From contig JAAEAF010002740.1 of assembly GCA_011037195.1 (NCBI GenBank), positions 24,105-88,104 on the forward strand: a stretch of DNA of 64,000 bases, read 5' to 3'. This DNA comes from Triatoma infestans (lineage: Eukaryota; Arthropoda; Insecta; Hemiptera; Reduviidae). Made by a program: the position numbers and the translations under genes. Below are positions 22,000 to 33,677 of this stretch, one piece after another. How positions within the stretch are numbered: position 1 is the first letter of the stretch; the number at the start of each line of letters is the position of its first letter. The notes under the pieces were generated by a model, which made no database searches, was not told the DNA's origin, and saw only the letters and a program-made list of their open reading frames with translations.

Positions 22000-22170
22000 T
22001 ATTTGAAGAAACCGGTTAACCGGAAATGCGATTTCCGGAACAAGTTTTGGAGTTATTTTTGGAGTTTTCCCGAGCTATAACGGTTTTTTCAAACTTGAAA
22101 TCCTAATTGGAAAAATAAAAAACAACACTTTTATTTCAAACATTTTTTTGTTTAAAAATATAAATTTTTT
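22000..22170 (+). repeat. Rep-A fragment, diverged
   Basis: Module phrases remain: gttaaccggaaatgcg, ttttcccgagctataacgg, acttttatttcaaacattttt. It is more diverged than other copies. Confidence 0.5.
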
Positions 22171-22199
22171 TTTAATATACGTATTGCTGGATTTTTGCA

Positions 22200-23030
22200 G
22201 TTATGTTTAAATTTAAGCTGGCGCTAAGTGATCTTGGGACAAGATGGCGCCCACTATATTACACTCAGGTATGTACAACCACTTCCTCCTTTTTTTAAGG
22301 CCATCCTAACTAAAGTAATTAGTAAATATTGTAATTATAAAGGCAAGAAAGATTTTTTTTAATTGAATTGTATTAATTAGACTAGAGAATATCGTATGGT
22401 TTAGCCCCAGATTTTTGAAGTATACTGAAATACACATACTCAAATCATGGATTTCCTGGGAAAAGTCACTTTCGAAGACTTAACAGAATGCATTACTTCC
22501 TGTTGCAGCAGCAAAAAAAAAAAAGACGTTATATTTAGTGAATTGCTTGACATTGTAAATTCGTCATAAGGAACCTAATTAAGGTTATGATATTTTGGCA
22601 ATTTCATGCAAGAGAATTGGAAATTTGCGTGTAATATTTAAAAATAAGTTATCCATGTCTTGTTCCATTTAAATAAACATTATAATCAATATCTTGTTTA
22701 ATACTTTATAACAAAAGCCTCTCTTTATAAAATTGATTTCAAAATATTTATTTAAGAGTTAAATTTATTATTTTTGCTTTTCCATTTTCTTTCAAGATAA
22801 TTGATACCTGGATTATAATCTTTTGAAAATTTTCTTTCTTTTCTTGAAATGTTTTTACACTAGGTTTCATCATTAATATAAAAGTCACAAATATTATTTA
22901 ATATTATATATTTTATGAAAACTACTTTCTTTTCAATATTCTAAATATTAACAAACTTAAAATATTTTTTATAGGATAAAATTTGTCAGGATTATTAAAA
23001 ATTACATTGATTTGGTTTGAATCCTGATTA
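22200..23030. other. AT-rich stretch, nothing recognised
   Basis: No coding sequence or repeat family was recognised, apart from A/T runs (for example about 22511-22524). Confidence 0.5.
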
Positions 23031-23035
23031 ATTAC

Positions 23036-23330
23036 TTTCTCTTACAGAGTAGTATTGTGATCGTATCAAATTTATTGAAATTGATGTTTCACCGGAAATA
23101 CCGGTTTTGAGGTCTGTATATTTTCAACCAAAAATTTGTAAAAACAAAAAATCGTATAGGTAGCTTAAAAACTTGGTAGGTATTTGTTTAGGTACTAACA
23201 CCGCATTTGATACGAGGGGTTTTCACGCATAATTTATCAACCGGAACTACGAAATTATAGCATGTGTTTCTTCCAGTTTTTCACGATTTTATCGAAGATA
23301 GCTCCAATGATTTTCTTTACTTTTTTTTTT
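23036..23330 (+). repeat. Rep-A head, first of a tandem pair
   Basis: The head region (tttctcttaca, gtagtattgtgatcg, tttcaccggaaataccgg) runs through a shortened first module with gattttatcgaagatagctc and stops at a T run. A complete Rep-A copy starts immediately at 23331 in the same orientation. Confidence 0.7.
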
Positions 23331-24325
23331 ACTTTCTCTCACTCCTAGTAAGAGGAAGTATTGTAATCGTGTCAAATTTTCGATATCGAGTTTTCACCGG
23401 AAATATCCGTTTTGAGGTACCTTGAGTCCAAAAAAGTGGTTTTTAGCAAATGGTCTGTGTGTGTGTCTGTGTGTGTGTGTATGTGAACAGCATAGCTCGA
23501 AAACGCAAAACCGTAGAAAGTTAAAACTTGATATTCCGTTTAGGTATCACCATGATATCTGACAGTGGGTCATCTGTCAAAATTCCTCAACCGGAAGTAC
23601 CAGTTTACTTGTTGGTTTTTTTACTTTTTTACGATTTTCTCAAAAATGGCTCCAACGATTTTCTTTAAACATAGTATATCAACTACACATACAAACAGCT
23701 ACCACTTTTATTTGAAACATTTCTCTGGGAAAGTTCATTTAAGTGCAGTAATTGGGGAGGGGTGAGGTTAGGTTTTCATCTAAAGTGCTATTTCAGTTTA
23801 TCAAACAATTCTATTATCTAAATAATGTTAATTATAATTAAATATGTTGTTGAAATTCTGAGTTTGAAAAAAATCGGATAACCGGAAGTGCGTTTACTTT
23901 TCCACTTTACTAAATGATTTATTCTCTTGTTCGCAATTTTCTCAAAAATGGCTCCAACGATTTTCTTGAAACTTCGTATATAAACTAATCATGCAAAGAT
24001 CTACAACTTTTATTTTAAACATTTCTCTGCAAAAATTCATTTAAGGGCACTTTTAGGGAAGGGGTAGGGGTTATGTTTTTCTCTACACTTGATTATACAG
24101 TTCTAGCATCCATACAAAATTAATTAGAAATAAATATATGGCCAAAATTCCGAATTTTAAGAAATTTAGTTAACCGGAAGTGCGCTTTTACTGAACTGTT
24201 CTTTCAGTTTTCGACGAATTTTGTTAAATTTGGTACACAAACTATAAAATTTGTCAATTATAATTTTGAGAACAGGAGTAAGAGAAAGTTGTGTGAGTGT
24301 TTCACACCAGATTTTTTATACTATC
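23331..24325 (+). repeat. Rep-A, near-complete copy
   Basis: It begins actttctctcactcctagt and ends ggagtaagagaaagttgtg then gtttcacaccagatttttt. It carries the gt microsatellite (23458-23482) and three modules, with the phrase tttctcaaaaatggctccaacg near 23637 and 23938. About 995 bp. The two ends are related as a short inverted repeat (ctttctcttactcct / aggagtaagagaaag). There is no coding capacity. The ORF at 23565-23765 arises from a module. Confidence 0.85.
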
Positions 24326-24329
24326 TACA

Positions 24330-25140
24330 CATATAGATATCTATCTAGAAAAAATGATTTTTTTTTTTTTGGTTTTCCGGTTTAGTTTTTCTTTAAATAT
24401 CATTTCAGTACAATGTATTGTATTGCCCACTTGTGTAATATGTTAATACACATTACAAGAAGTGTTAAGGCTCCCGCAAATAGTTGAAAACATTCGCCAT
24501 GAAGCCTTAGGGATTGCGAGCTGGTTACTTGGTCAAAAAAGAATGGACTGTATTAGAAAATAAGGGAAAAAACCAATCATTTCACAGAACCACAATTCAC
24601 TTTATTGGATTTCAATAATCAATACATTTAATAGAAATAATATAAGTGACATAAATTGTAATTTTTACTATGGGCAGAACATATATTACGTGTGATGGAT
24701 GCAAGAAACATAGAAATATATTAATTTATAAAAAAAATAAAAAATATCAAGATATGTGACACTTCCCTTGCAAAAAGTACCACGCAGGTAGAAGAGTACA
24801 GTTATTAAAAGTTGATCAACTTTAATAGCATTACATACTTCCCCCTTCTCCTCACAGGGGAGGAACTGAAGGAACAAAGAGAAAACATTCTTTTCAGAGC
24901 ATAAGAGTTTTGTACTTAATTACAGAGTTATTGAATAGCATTTAAATATCTTTAAAGAATATATTTAATTTAATCTACCAGTGTTTACTTAATTATTCTT
25001 AATACTTCTGTCTCAAACATACTTACAAGCCCTTTTACAACACCGCTCAAGCCACTATAAATACACATCACCATTACATTTTATACGAAAGATTAAACTG
25101 AATTTTATATTACCGGTATAAAGTTATATATGACGTCATT
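24330..25140. other. AT-rich stretch, nothing recognised
   Basis: No gene or known repeat was identified. There is a weak pyrimidine-rich part near 24838-24860. Confidence 0.5.
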
Positions 25141-25189
25141 ACTTTTTTTCCCGGATCCAATTCAAAGCTCCTAGTGAATTAAATATTTT

Positions 25190-25540
25190 AATGTTGGTAC
25201 CTGTGGCTCGTGCCGGCCGGCATATACGAAGTTATATTTGCCTGTAGAATGAGTTGGAAGAGTATAAAGCGACTGGGCGCTGTATGGGCGACTGGGCATC
25301 CTGATAATCGTCCTGAAGACGGAAATTTCTGTGGTGGGCGGTAAGACCGCAGAGAGAGAACGAAACTAATCAAGTAATGATAACTAAAATTGTTCCAACT
25401 GCATCCAGCTGAGCTGCCGATAGACAAAAAACAGATAAGTAAACTTGTACAGCACGGCCAAGACTGTCTGTAGCTCCGCTCAACTTCAAACGTCCAAAGT
25501 CCTCTTGTTTGATGTAGTACACTGCAGTAGTGGGGATTGT
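25190..25540. other. GC-richer island of unknown nature
   Basis: The stretch is visibly richer in G+C than its surroundings (gccggccggc, actgggcgctgtatgggcgac, gtggtgggcggtaagaccgc). It contains a possible TATA-like gagtataaagcg near 25258-25269. The minus-strand ORF 25188-25427 shows no family. An LTR remnant or an old exon or UTR are both possible. Confidence 0.3.
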
Positions 25541-25795
25541 TTATATTACATTAAACTTAAAATTTAGAAATTATTATTTCACTAAATTAATCGAGGCTTT
25601 AACAAGAAGTATACTATGAAGAAAATCAGTTAACCGAAAGTATGACTTTACAGAATAGATTTCAATATTTTTGGAATACTCTTGATAATAATTAATTAAT
25701 AAAATTATGTGGGTTTATTTATTTATAATATATACAAAACAAATCATCATATAGTAATAACACATAATCCGTTTGCCAAGGAATTTTCTCGATAA

Positions 25796-26064
25796 CGACC
25801 TAATGCACTGGTTTTCACGCGTTGGTCTAGTGACTAGCGCACTCTCCTTTCTCGGTGAGAGAATTAGTGGTTCGAATCCCGTGAAGGCAAAGCCGGTGTT
25901 GACCCACCATCGTGAGAAAAAGTGGGAAGCTACAATTGGTAGCGTACCTAGGTAGCGAAGATCGGAAATAAACGGCGAGGGAACCGCGGCGTGCTTACCA
26001 AATGCCTCCCCCCCCTAATACAAATCGCCGTCTGGTAAGCCTTAGCCCTCCGTAGTTTTTTTTT
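25796..26064 (+). mobile_element. SINE-2, 12-bp TSD
   Basis: A second tRNA-derived SINE family. The A box-like tggtctagtgactagcgc is at about 25821, the B box ggttcgaatcccg at 25870-25882, and the body (agccggtgttgaccca, ctaggtagcgaag, gccgtctggtaagcc) ends in a T run. It is flanked by ttttctcgataa at 25784-25795 and 26065-26076, a perfect 12-bp target duplication. The other copy is 35887-36153 on the minus strand. Confidence 0.88.
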
Positions 26065-26242
26065 TTTTCTCGATAAGAATATAATAAACGCTTTTCTTTA
26101 AACTTGGAATGGTATCTTACACAGATATGGAACATACGTTATTTTACTCACCTGGGTAGGTACTTAACTCTCTATACTTCTACATTTAATGTTAGGACAA
26201 AAGAATAAAATTTGAAGGGTATAGAAAATTTGTCGGAAATCA

Positions 26243-26580
26243 GTAAGAGACGTAACGCGGACGAGTGTTTCACAGCAGGTTTTTTGTTTTTTCACTGTAT
26301 ATGAAGGCGGTGGAAACCAAACGGTTTATAATAAGCTGCGTTTATTCAAAAGAAGTTATTCTACAGCAAATCTCATGTTCCACGTGATAAATGCCCAACT
26401 CTTAACTGCAATTCTCATGTTCCACATGATAAATGCTCTTTAAACATTTTATTACTTTCTCTTACCCTCAATAAGAGAAAGTATTGCGATCGTGTCAAAT
26501 TTACGTAATTGAATTTTCACCGGAAATACATTTTTGAGGTCCCTCGAGAGCGAAAAATAATGATTTTTAACGAATGGTCT
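26243..26580 (+). repeat. Rep-A end and head fragments
   Basis: A 3' end (cagtaagaga, gagtgtttcacagcaggtttttt) lies at about 26243-26287. A 5' head lies at about 26453-26580 (actttctcttaccctcaataagagaaag, attttcaccggaaatac, tttttaacgaatggtct). About 165 bp of unrelated sequence separates them. Confidence 0.7.
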
Positions 26581-26694
26581 ATAGATAGATAGATTAATTT
26601 AAATTAATCACATAGCTTTATTTAAATTAATTACATACATACCAAAATTAAAATAAACTCCAACTTTTATAATAATTAAAAATTAATATAAGAT

Positions 26695-27560
26695 GTAGTT
26701 ATAAAAATCTGGTGTGAAAAATTCACCAATCTTTCTCAAAATTATAATTGACAAATGTCATACTTGTGAACCAAATATAACGAAATTCGTCGAAAACTGA
26801 AAAAAACTGTTCAGTATTAGCGCACTTCCGGCTTACTAATTTTCTTAAAACTTGGAATTTTGACCATCTATTTATTTTTAATTAATTTTGTGTTGGATGA
26901 TAGAATTGTATAATAATCAACTATGATACCACTTTAGAGGAAGCTGTAACCCCATACCTCCTAAAAGTATCCTTAAATGAATTTTGCTAGAGAAATGTTT
27001 TAAATAAAAGACGTAGTTCTTTAAATGAAGTTTTAAGAAAATCTCGGAGCAATTTTTGAGAAAATCGCGAAAAAGTGAAAAAAATTATTTAGTAAAGTAT
27101 TAAAACAAACGCACTTCCGGTTATTTCAAACTCGGAATTTCAACAACATATTTAATTTTAATCGACATTATTTAGATAACAGAATTGTCTAATAAACTGA
27201 AATAGCAGTTAAGATGAAAACCTAACCCCACCCCTCCCCCAGAAGTGCCCTTAAATGAATTTTCCCGGAGAAATGTTTCAAAAGTTTTAGCTCTTTATAT
27301 GTGTAATTGATATACCAAGTTTAAAGACAATCGTCGAAGCCATTTTTTGAGAAAATCGCAAAAACGTAAAAAAAACAACTAGTAAAGTGGTACTTCCGGT
27401 TGAGGAATTTTGACAGGTAACGCACCGTCAGATCCCATGGTGATACCTAAACGTAATATCAAGTTTCCACTTTCTATGGTTTTTTTGTTTTTGAGCTATT
27501 CTGTTCACATACATACAGACACACGCACACACACAGACTATTTGCGCATGGTAAATACCG
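26695..27560 (-). repeat. Rep-A, large minus-strand copy
   Basis: The reverse complement of Rep-A, from the 3' end (aatctggtgtgaaaaattcacc, 26707) through modules at about 26800-27120 and 27120-27420 to the acacacacacagactatt microsatellite and head (27515-27560). Together with the plus-strand head at 26453-26580 this gives a head-to-tail inverted arrangement. Confidence 0.85.
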
Positions 27561-27564
27561 TCTG

Positions 27565-28735
27565 CCAGCAGTTCAGTTCATTTAATTAAAACTTCCTCTT
27601 TTTTATTTTATTATTTATTTATTTCTTTTTAGATCGACTTAAAAATAAATTTCTTTTATTAAAAAATTTCTATATTGCCATGCTTCTTGTACATATTGTA
27701 AAACAGCTTATAATTTTTACGATTAATATCCTCTGTTATCTGTTCATTATATTAATGCTTTCTCACAAAAATATTTGAATCTGTAGGCCGGGCCAAGGTA
27801 GGAGGACATATTGCTAAGAAATATACTCCTTCCTCCATATTTTTTAAATTAAGCAATGAACATAATAGGGTTCTATTTTTTAATTTATCTCTTACAACTG
27901 GAATTGAGAAGATCGAATCTGCATTCATGATGGTGTTTATGTATTTTGATCCATATTGTCATTTACTTAATTAACGTCTTTGGATAATATAATATACAAA
28001 CCAAGAAATATGTCCCTACAAGCCATGTCCTTATCTTCATTTGTAAATGTTTTGATGTAATTATCAATCATTTTCCCAGGTTCCCATTTTTTTAAGTCTG
28101 AAAAGTCTATTTCTATAGTGCATTCATATTTAGAAAATTACTTTTTTTTAAGTTTTATACCATAAAATATAATTTTATATTACTTTAACGGCTATTATTT
28201 TCACAAACCTATCATCCGAAAATGACAATATTTGTTTTAATAAAGTTAAAATTGAATTGCAAAATGTAACAATATAAAATAGATGTCAACCAAGTATATA
28301 AAGTAATAATTTGAGATGTTCTGTGGTAAATAAAAAAGTTTTTTTATTTCGTAACTTTCTCTGTACTTTCTCAATTTCCTCATAGTATTTATACCTACCG
28401 CCCACCTGGCCATCGAAACTTACAATACTTTTATCGTCGCCTCAAATACTTTCCATTTTGAACTTAGCGGTATATCTTTCTTACAGAAAAACACATTCCA
28501 ATACTATTTCTTACTGCTGACACATTCTTTCTATCATATTTAAACTTCAGATTAACACATCAAATTTGTTCGCCTACATAAAACCACTTTTCATTTTTGC
28601 ACAATTTACCTCAAAACTTTTTTAAAGATCATGATTTTTGTTTATTTTTTCACATTTATAAGCACATTTTAGGGCATTTTTATATAGTTATTTTATTTAT
28701 ATAGCTTTGAAGTAACAAGGGACCTTTGCCAGAAC
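27565..28735. other. AT-rich stretch, nothing recognised
   Basis: No ORF, terminal repeat or known element was recognised. Confidence 0.5.
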
Positions 28736-28739
28736 TACC

Positions 28740-29012
28740 AAATCAGAACGAGTTACATTTTTGAGAAAATCGCGACAAATTGGAAAGTCAATCCGTAAGA
28801 TGGCACTTTGATTTGGGCAATTTTGACCAAAAACTTAAGTTTCTGATTTCCTTGAAGATAATGAACTACCATATTTGAACTTCCTGTAACTCTTCTGCAA
28901 TAGGTTGGGTTGTTACGTATGCAACTTTCATTTTAATTGGTTTTTATAAAAAAAAAAAAAAAATTATTCTCTTTAATTATATATTATTATTATTAATTTT
29001 TTGTTGAGGAAA
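28740..29012 (-). repeat. Rep-A fragment, left of RTE insertion
   Basis: Minus-strand module phrases (tttttgagaaaatcgcgac, ttttgaccaaaaactt) fade into a 15-bp A run and an att microsatellite (28976-28996). It is separated from the matching fragment at 29406-29660 by the RTE insertion. Confidence 0.5.
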
Positions 29013-29025
29013 GCTAAAGGATATT

Positions 29026-29392
29026 CTTCTTTTCTGGCTCTACAATCCTCGAAGGATCTTGGCCTCCTCAATCACAACTGCCCATCCGCCCTATCCTGGG
29101 CCAATCTACGTCATCTTCTAACTCCTATCTCTCTCTCAAATACCGCTAGTCCCCTTCCAACCATCGCCTACCTCAACCTTCCTCTTCTTCTCTGCCCTCC
29201 TTGGTGTCCGGCACTAATGTTTTTAGAGATCCTGTCATCCTCCAACCTCTCCACTTGCCCAATCCATTTAAGCCTTCCTCTCTTTATAAATCCAACCAAA
29301 TCTTGGTCCGAGTACAGGTTCTTAATTCCTGATTGGTGCTTATTCTCCAATTCTCCTCATCTTTAAGTGGTCCAAATACTTTTCTCAGTATT
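29026..29392 (-). mobile_element. RTE 3' fragment with 13-bp TSD
   Basis: A 367-bp insertion between perfect gctaaaggatatt duplications (29013-29025 and 29393-29405). The minus strand at 29350-29168 reads the RTE tail KRGRLKWIGQVERLEDDRIS...GRLR, and the 3' end is a ccagaaaagaag-type tail next to the left duplication. It is the extreme 3' end only, a severely 5'-truncated copy. Confidence 0.88.
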
Positions 29393-29405
29393 GCTAAAGG
29401 ATATT

Positions 29406-29660
29406 GTTCCCCTAGGAATACCCTAAAAATTTATTTTGCCAGAAAAATATTTTAAATAATAGTGATTACGTAGTTATATGTGCAGACAGTATGCGAACTA
29501 TAAACAAAATTCTTGGAGCCATTTTCAAGAACCAGAAAAACACAGTTAATAAAGTAGCAGTTCTGGTTGTTGGAATTTGGTCGAAACCTGTCAGATGCGG
29601 TGATCCTAAACGGATTATCGAGTTTAAGCATCCTGCGATTTCTAGTATATTTTATATACA
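29406..29660 (-). repeat. Rep-A fragment, right of RTE insertion
   Basis: Minus-strand module with aaatattttaaataatagtg, gtgcagacagtatgcg, aattcttggagccattttc and gtcagatgcggtgatcc. It continues the Rep-A material at 28740-29012 across the RTE insertion. Confidence 0.65.
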
Positions 29661-30029
29661 CACATGGTTTGAAAGATGTACTTAATATCTAGTAATGAAT
29701 ATGCACATATTGTCTTCTGCCTGTTTTATATGCGTAATCCTTCATACAGGGGTATATGATAAATATTTCGAGTACATTTTTCGAGTATATTTCTCTAAGA
29801 TATGGTAATTAACTTCTAGCTAAATAACATATATTTTTGCTAACATAAAAAACCAATATGCATAAATTTCTGATTAAAATTTTACTCAAGCACATGGAAA
29901 GAGATGAATGATAGTTAGTCCACCATATTGCAGAAACGCCTGTTAAAAATTGCAATTCATAAGAAAGTTTTCATCAGTAATATAAGTTGCTTCTTATAGA
30001 AATTTCTTTTATAATCATTGTGAGAAGTT
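29661..30029. other. AT-rich, nothing recognised
   Basis: No coding sequence or repeat was recognised in this stretch. Confidence 0.45.
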
Positions 30030-30420
30030 TGCTTTAAGCTGGACACAAAGGGATCGTGACATATAAAAGGGGTTGTATAGGGAGAGAGATATATAGTGAA
30101 GGGTTGGTTTTGTATCTAACGAGTCGTTAACCAAATTCCCGGCACCAACCTCCAACCCTTTTCACGAAGCCAAACCTCCAACCCTCCACACACAGTTAGT
30201 ACCGACCGTGCTCGGCACGCCACTTCTCTCTTTTCCGCCTTTCACAATACCTGATATTTCCGACATGGGTCTTGACTTTACAGGACATCTACCTTTTACC
30301 GCCTTATATTGTGTTCTGGAGGTCAATTTTTTTTATTTATATAGTTTCCTAATATTCCTCCTAATTTATTTTCTAATTGTTCCCCAATTAAAGTCACTAT
30401 AGCTAATTAATTAACAATAA
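30030..30420 (+). other. LTR-like segment with TATA box
   Basis: gacatataaaaggggttg (TATA-like, about 30058-30075) is followed by a C-rich stretch with ccaacctccaaccct repeated near 30147-30190, then a T-rich part and aacaataaaaatt (possible poly(A) signal, 30411). The order TATA, GC-richer leader, poly(A) signal within about 360 bp fits a solo LTR or a small Pol II unit. No target duplication was found. Confidence 0.35.
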
Positions 30421-31205
30421 AAATTATTTATACATTCGTAAATATGTTTTAGTAGTAGATCATTTGTAAAAATTTGATCATACAATATTCTTAAATCCAT
30501 TCTACACCACATCTTTCATCATAAAATGATTATTTGACAAAAAAATAAGTGAATAAACAAACCCATTTACAGAACACAAACTACATTCGGCTCTTCTATT
30601 ATAGAATTATTCCTTTCTGACTAGGAGTTTAATAATGGGACAGTTTATACTTACTAATAATGATTAGAAGTTGGTACGATTCCCAGTTCTGGCATATGGA
30701 TTGATCTCAAAACAACAGTTGGTCTGCAAAGATTATTAAACAACTTGTAAAATCTATTATGTATATCTTGTGGCTGTCAATAATCACCACAAAACTAAAA
30801 TAGTTGTATTTCGGAAAATGGTATTGTAAGAGCAAGGTTAACAGCTTTCATTATTTGTATTTTAAATCAAATAAAATTGGTATAACTGAAGGTATCATAT
30901 TCATGCTGCTAATAATAGCTAAACTTAATAGCAAATTTGCTTTTGGCAGGTTTTTAAATTTGTAATCAGCAAATTGCCTGATTTATTTTGGCAAACATTA
31001 TCTGTTCTATTTGCTACTTTAGTAAAATTTATTATGGAGATATGAAATCGATTGAAATATGCAATGTATAGTTCATGAATTTTGTAAACATGTGTTTGAA
31101 TGTGCCCTTGGCTGCAGCAAATGTAGAGGTACTATGGGAAACTAGCTGTAATTTATTTAAGTCAGAAGCTATTCCCCAAGCCTTTAAATATTAGTAGGAT
31201 ATAAG
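30421..31205. other. AT-rich stretch, nothing recognised
   Basis: No recognisable coding or repeat content. Confidence 0.5.
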
Positions 31206-31207
31206 AT

Positions 31208-31425
31208 TCTTTAGGGGTTAGTGCAATACGACCTGAAAGATCTATTGTTTTCCCCAGAGTCTTCTCAGTGCACACCCGGCTTTCTACTTGCAGACAACAC
31301 TATCCATCACGAGACAGTGGGCTGTAGAGGCTCCTAAGAAGAGAAAATCTAAGGGCAGCATCGCTGGATTCGAACCCGAGCTTTCCTCGCGGAAGTCCAG
31401 CTAAGTCACTGAACTATTCTGGGCA
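31208..31425 (-). mobile_element. SINE-1, tail type b
   Basis: A minus-strand SINE-1 with B box complement ggattcgaacccg near 31366, a diverged A box, and the body. The 3' tail is the alternative type b (sense: caatagatctttcaggtcg then tgcactaaccccta), seen also at 58339-58577 and 60039-60294, instead of the gacgcgcc tail. Confidence 0.75.
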
Positions 31426-31595
31426 AAAAAAGTTTGTCAAAATTCAGGACTTCGCAATCCATTGGGAACGGTTCCTGTCTGCAAAGTAGAAATGGAATAC
31501 ATTAACTTGTAACATTGTTGTATTAGTTAATCGATTAACTAGGGCGTTCAAGCTTCCAACTGTTATTTATTTGAGCATGAGTTATTTGCAGAGAG

Positions 31596-32346
31596 TATAT
31601 GTACCGCCGAATCGGTCTTCACATTGGTGTTGGAATGTTCTAAAAGACTGGAACATCTTTCTTCATTGAAGGATGTGCTTCTGGTCTGGGTTTCAGGTCA
31701 TATGGGAATCTTTAGGAATGAGGAGGTGGATAGGTTTGCCAAATTAGACGCCTCTCTCTCTTTCATTAGCCTGCTGTTGGTGCCTGCTGTTGGTGTGCCT
31801 TCTGGCACATGTTTTTCAGGCTTCCAGACGTGGATGACCTCACAGCACTCATCCTTATGGATGAGTCTAGTGGGTTGTCGGCAGTCTAAGATGCTCATTG
31901 GTGGTCCGGACGGAGCTTTAAGTAGTGGGATCCGATGCCTTTCACGGACCTCTCTCAGGCATCTGGTTGGCTTCCTCACTGGGCATTGTGGCTTGAGGAG
32001 ATATCTCTATACAACGGGACTCATGCCTGACACTTTTTGTAGAGTTTGTGAGACGGAGGAGGAAACACCCATGCATCTCATGACGGATTGTTTGGGCTGT
32101 GAGGAGATTAGGTTTAGTACCTTCGGCCGGAATAGGATATTGGTAGAGGATCTTAAGCTATGTCCTTTTAATGTTTTGGTCCGATTTGTTCGGTCTGTGG
32201 TGAAACTTAGATGGTTAAAACCTGGGCCTGGACTTTTGTTCTAATCCCGGTAGTTGTTATTCTTTAGGGGTATCTATATGGGCCCAGGGAGGCTTTGGGT
32301 AGCGTAGAGTTTTGCGCTCCCTTTCTTTGAATAATAATAATAATAA
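31596..32346 (+). mobile_element. 5'-truncated LINE with 13-bp TSD
   Basis: A 751-bp insertion flanked by perfect tatttgcagagag (31583-31595, 32347-32359), with an (aat)n tail (32331-32346). One open frame of 206 codons (31624-32244) holds the end of RNase H (LLVWVSGHMGIFRNEEVDRF, usual 'WVPGHxGIxGNExADxLA') and TSLRHLVGFLTGHCGLRRYL. The knuckle C-RVC-ETEEETPMH-LMTDC follows, with stop TAA at 32242. The frame is intact although the copy is truncated, so it is fairly young. The upstream RT and endonuclease are absent. Confidence 0.9.
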
Positions 32347-32359
32347 TATTTGCAGAGAG

Positions 32360-33675
32360 ATCGTAGTTACTTTCTAATATGTATACAATAATATAGTGAA
32401 TATTTGAACGTCTTATACTCAGCTAAAAAGAAATCAATAGATCGAAAAAAATATCTTATATTTTATTTATTATTTTTACGAACCACTTGATAAAAAATAA
32501 AAGATTACCTATCAGTTTCTGGAGTAACTTCAGATAACCTTCATTAGTCAGTAATGCTCAAAGGTCGCCATTTTTATTTTCCTAACCTCACATTTTTAAA
32601 TTTGAAAGTTAAAGAAATCTTACGTTATACAACTCTTCCCTGGCCTACTCATAAAAATAATTTTACTGGAAGTAATAAAATTCAGTAAAATTGAAATTCC
32701 TTTAAATGTACACTAAGTTAATTATATATAAAAAATTTTGACCAGTTTTTTAAGGAAACGCAAAAAAAAAAACATTTAGTAAATTGGTACTTACTAAGAA
32801 AACAAATGTTATATTGAAAAAAAGGAATCTGTATTTTTCCAACCAAAAAAATATATTTATTCAACAAATATATTTATATATTTTTTACCATAACATTTCC
32901 AAGAATCCAAAGAAAAACTTTTTTTTTAAAACGTTGTTTACTGGAACGTTGTTTTTTTAATCAATCAATCTATCAAACATAATCTGTATTTAAGCAATTA
33001 AATTTTTAACTAGTTGGTTCAACATTATTGGCGTTTACTATAATGTAATCATTCTCCAACTGCCTCTTTTGAGAAGGTTGGCACTTCTCCCGCTTCGACA
33101 ACTCTGTATTTAGGTTTTGACAAATGAGCAAAATTTGTAGCTCAATGAAAATGTGGCAATTTATATATACGTAAGAGAGAGCCGTGACCTGGTGATTAAC
33201 ACCAGATGTTTTTTTCCCTAGTGTTAATAATTATGGTAAAATCTTTAAATATGAATTTTTTATTTATATTTATTATCATTGTAATAAATTAAAATAAAAA
33301 TAAATAAATAATAAATCATTGTAATAAATTTAAAGAAAAACTAATACGAAAGAATTAAAAAATTAATTTTAATTTGCTATGTTTATATAATTTTGCCTTT
33401 TTATGATATTATTGTTAACATTTATTAACAGTCAATTATTTCATGGTTTATTAGAAATTGTATTAACTTTAAAATTCCATATTTTTAGTGCACCAATAAT
33501 GTAGTTAAAGAAAAAAAAAAAATCATTAATTTATCAGCAGTGTATATTTGTAAAAAGTTATTGGAGCTTATGATCGTCACTTAGAGTACACGATTGGTGT
33601 CCATGATAGTTTCTAACTTGCTCTTAAATATTAGTGACTTTCGTTTGTAATCCATCTAATGTAATACCACTCACT
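32360..33675. other. AT-rich stretch, nothing recognised
   Basis: The only hint is a faint Rep-A-like phrase (ttttgaccagttttttaagg, about 32736-32756) and A/T homopolymers. Confidence 0.5.
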
Positions 33676-33677
33676 TA

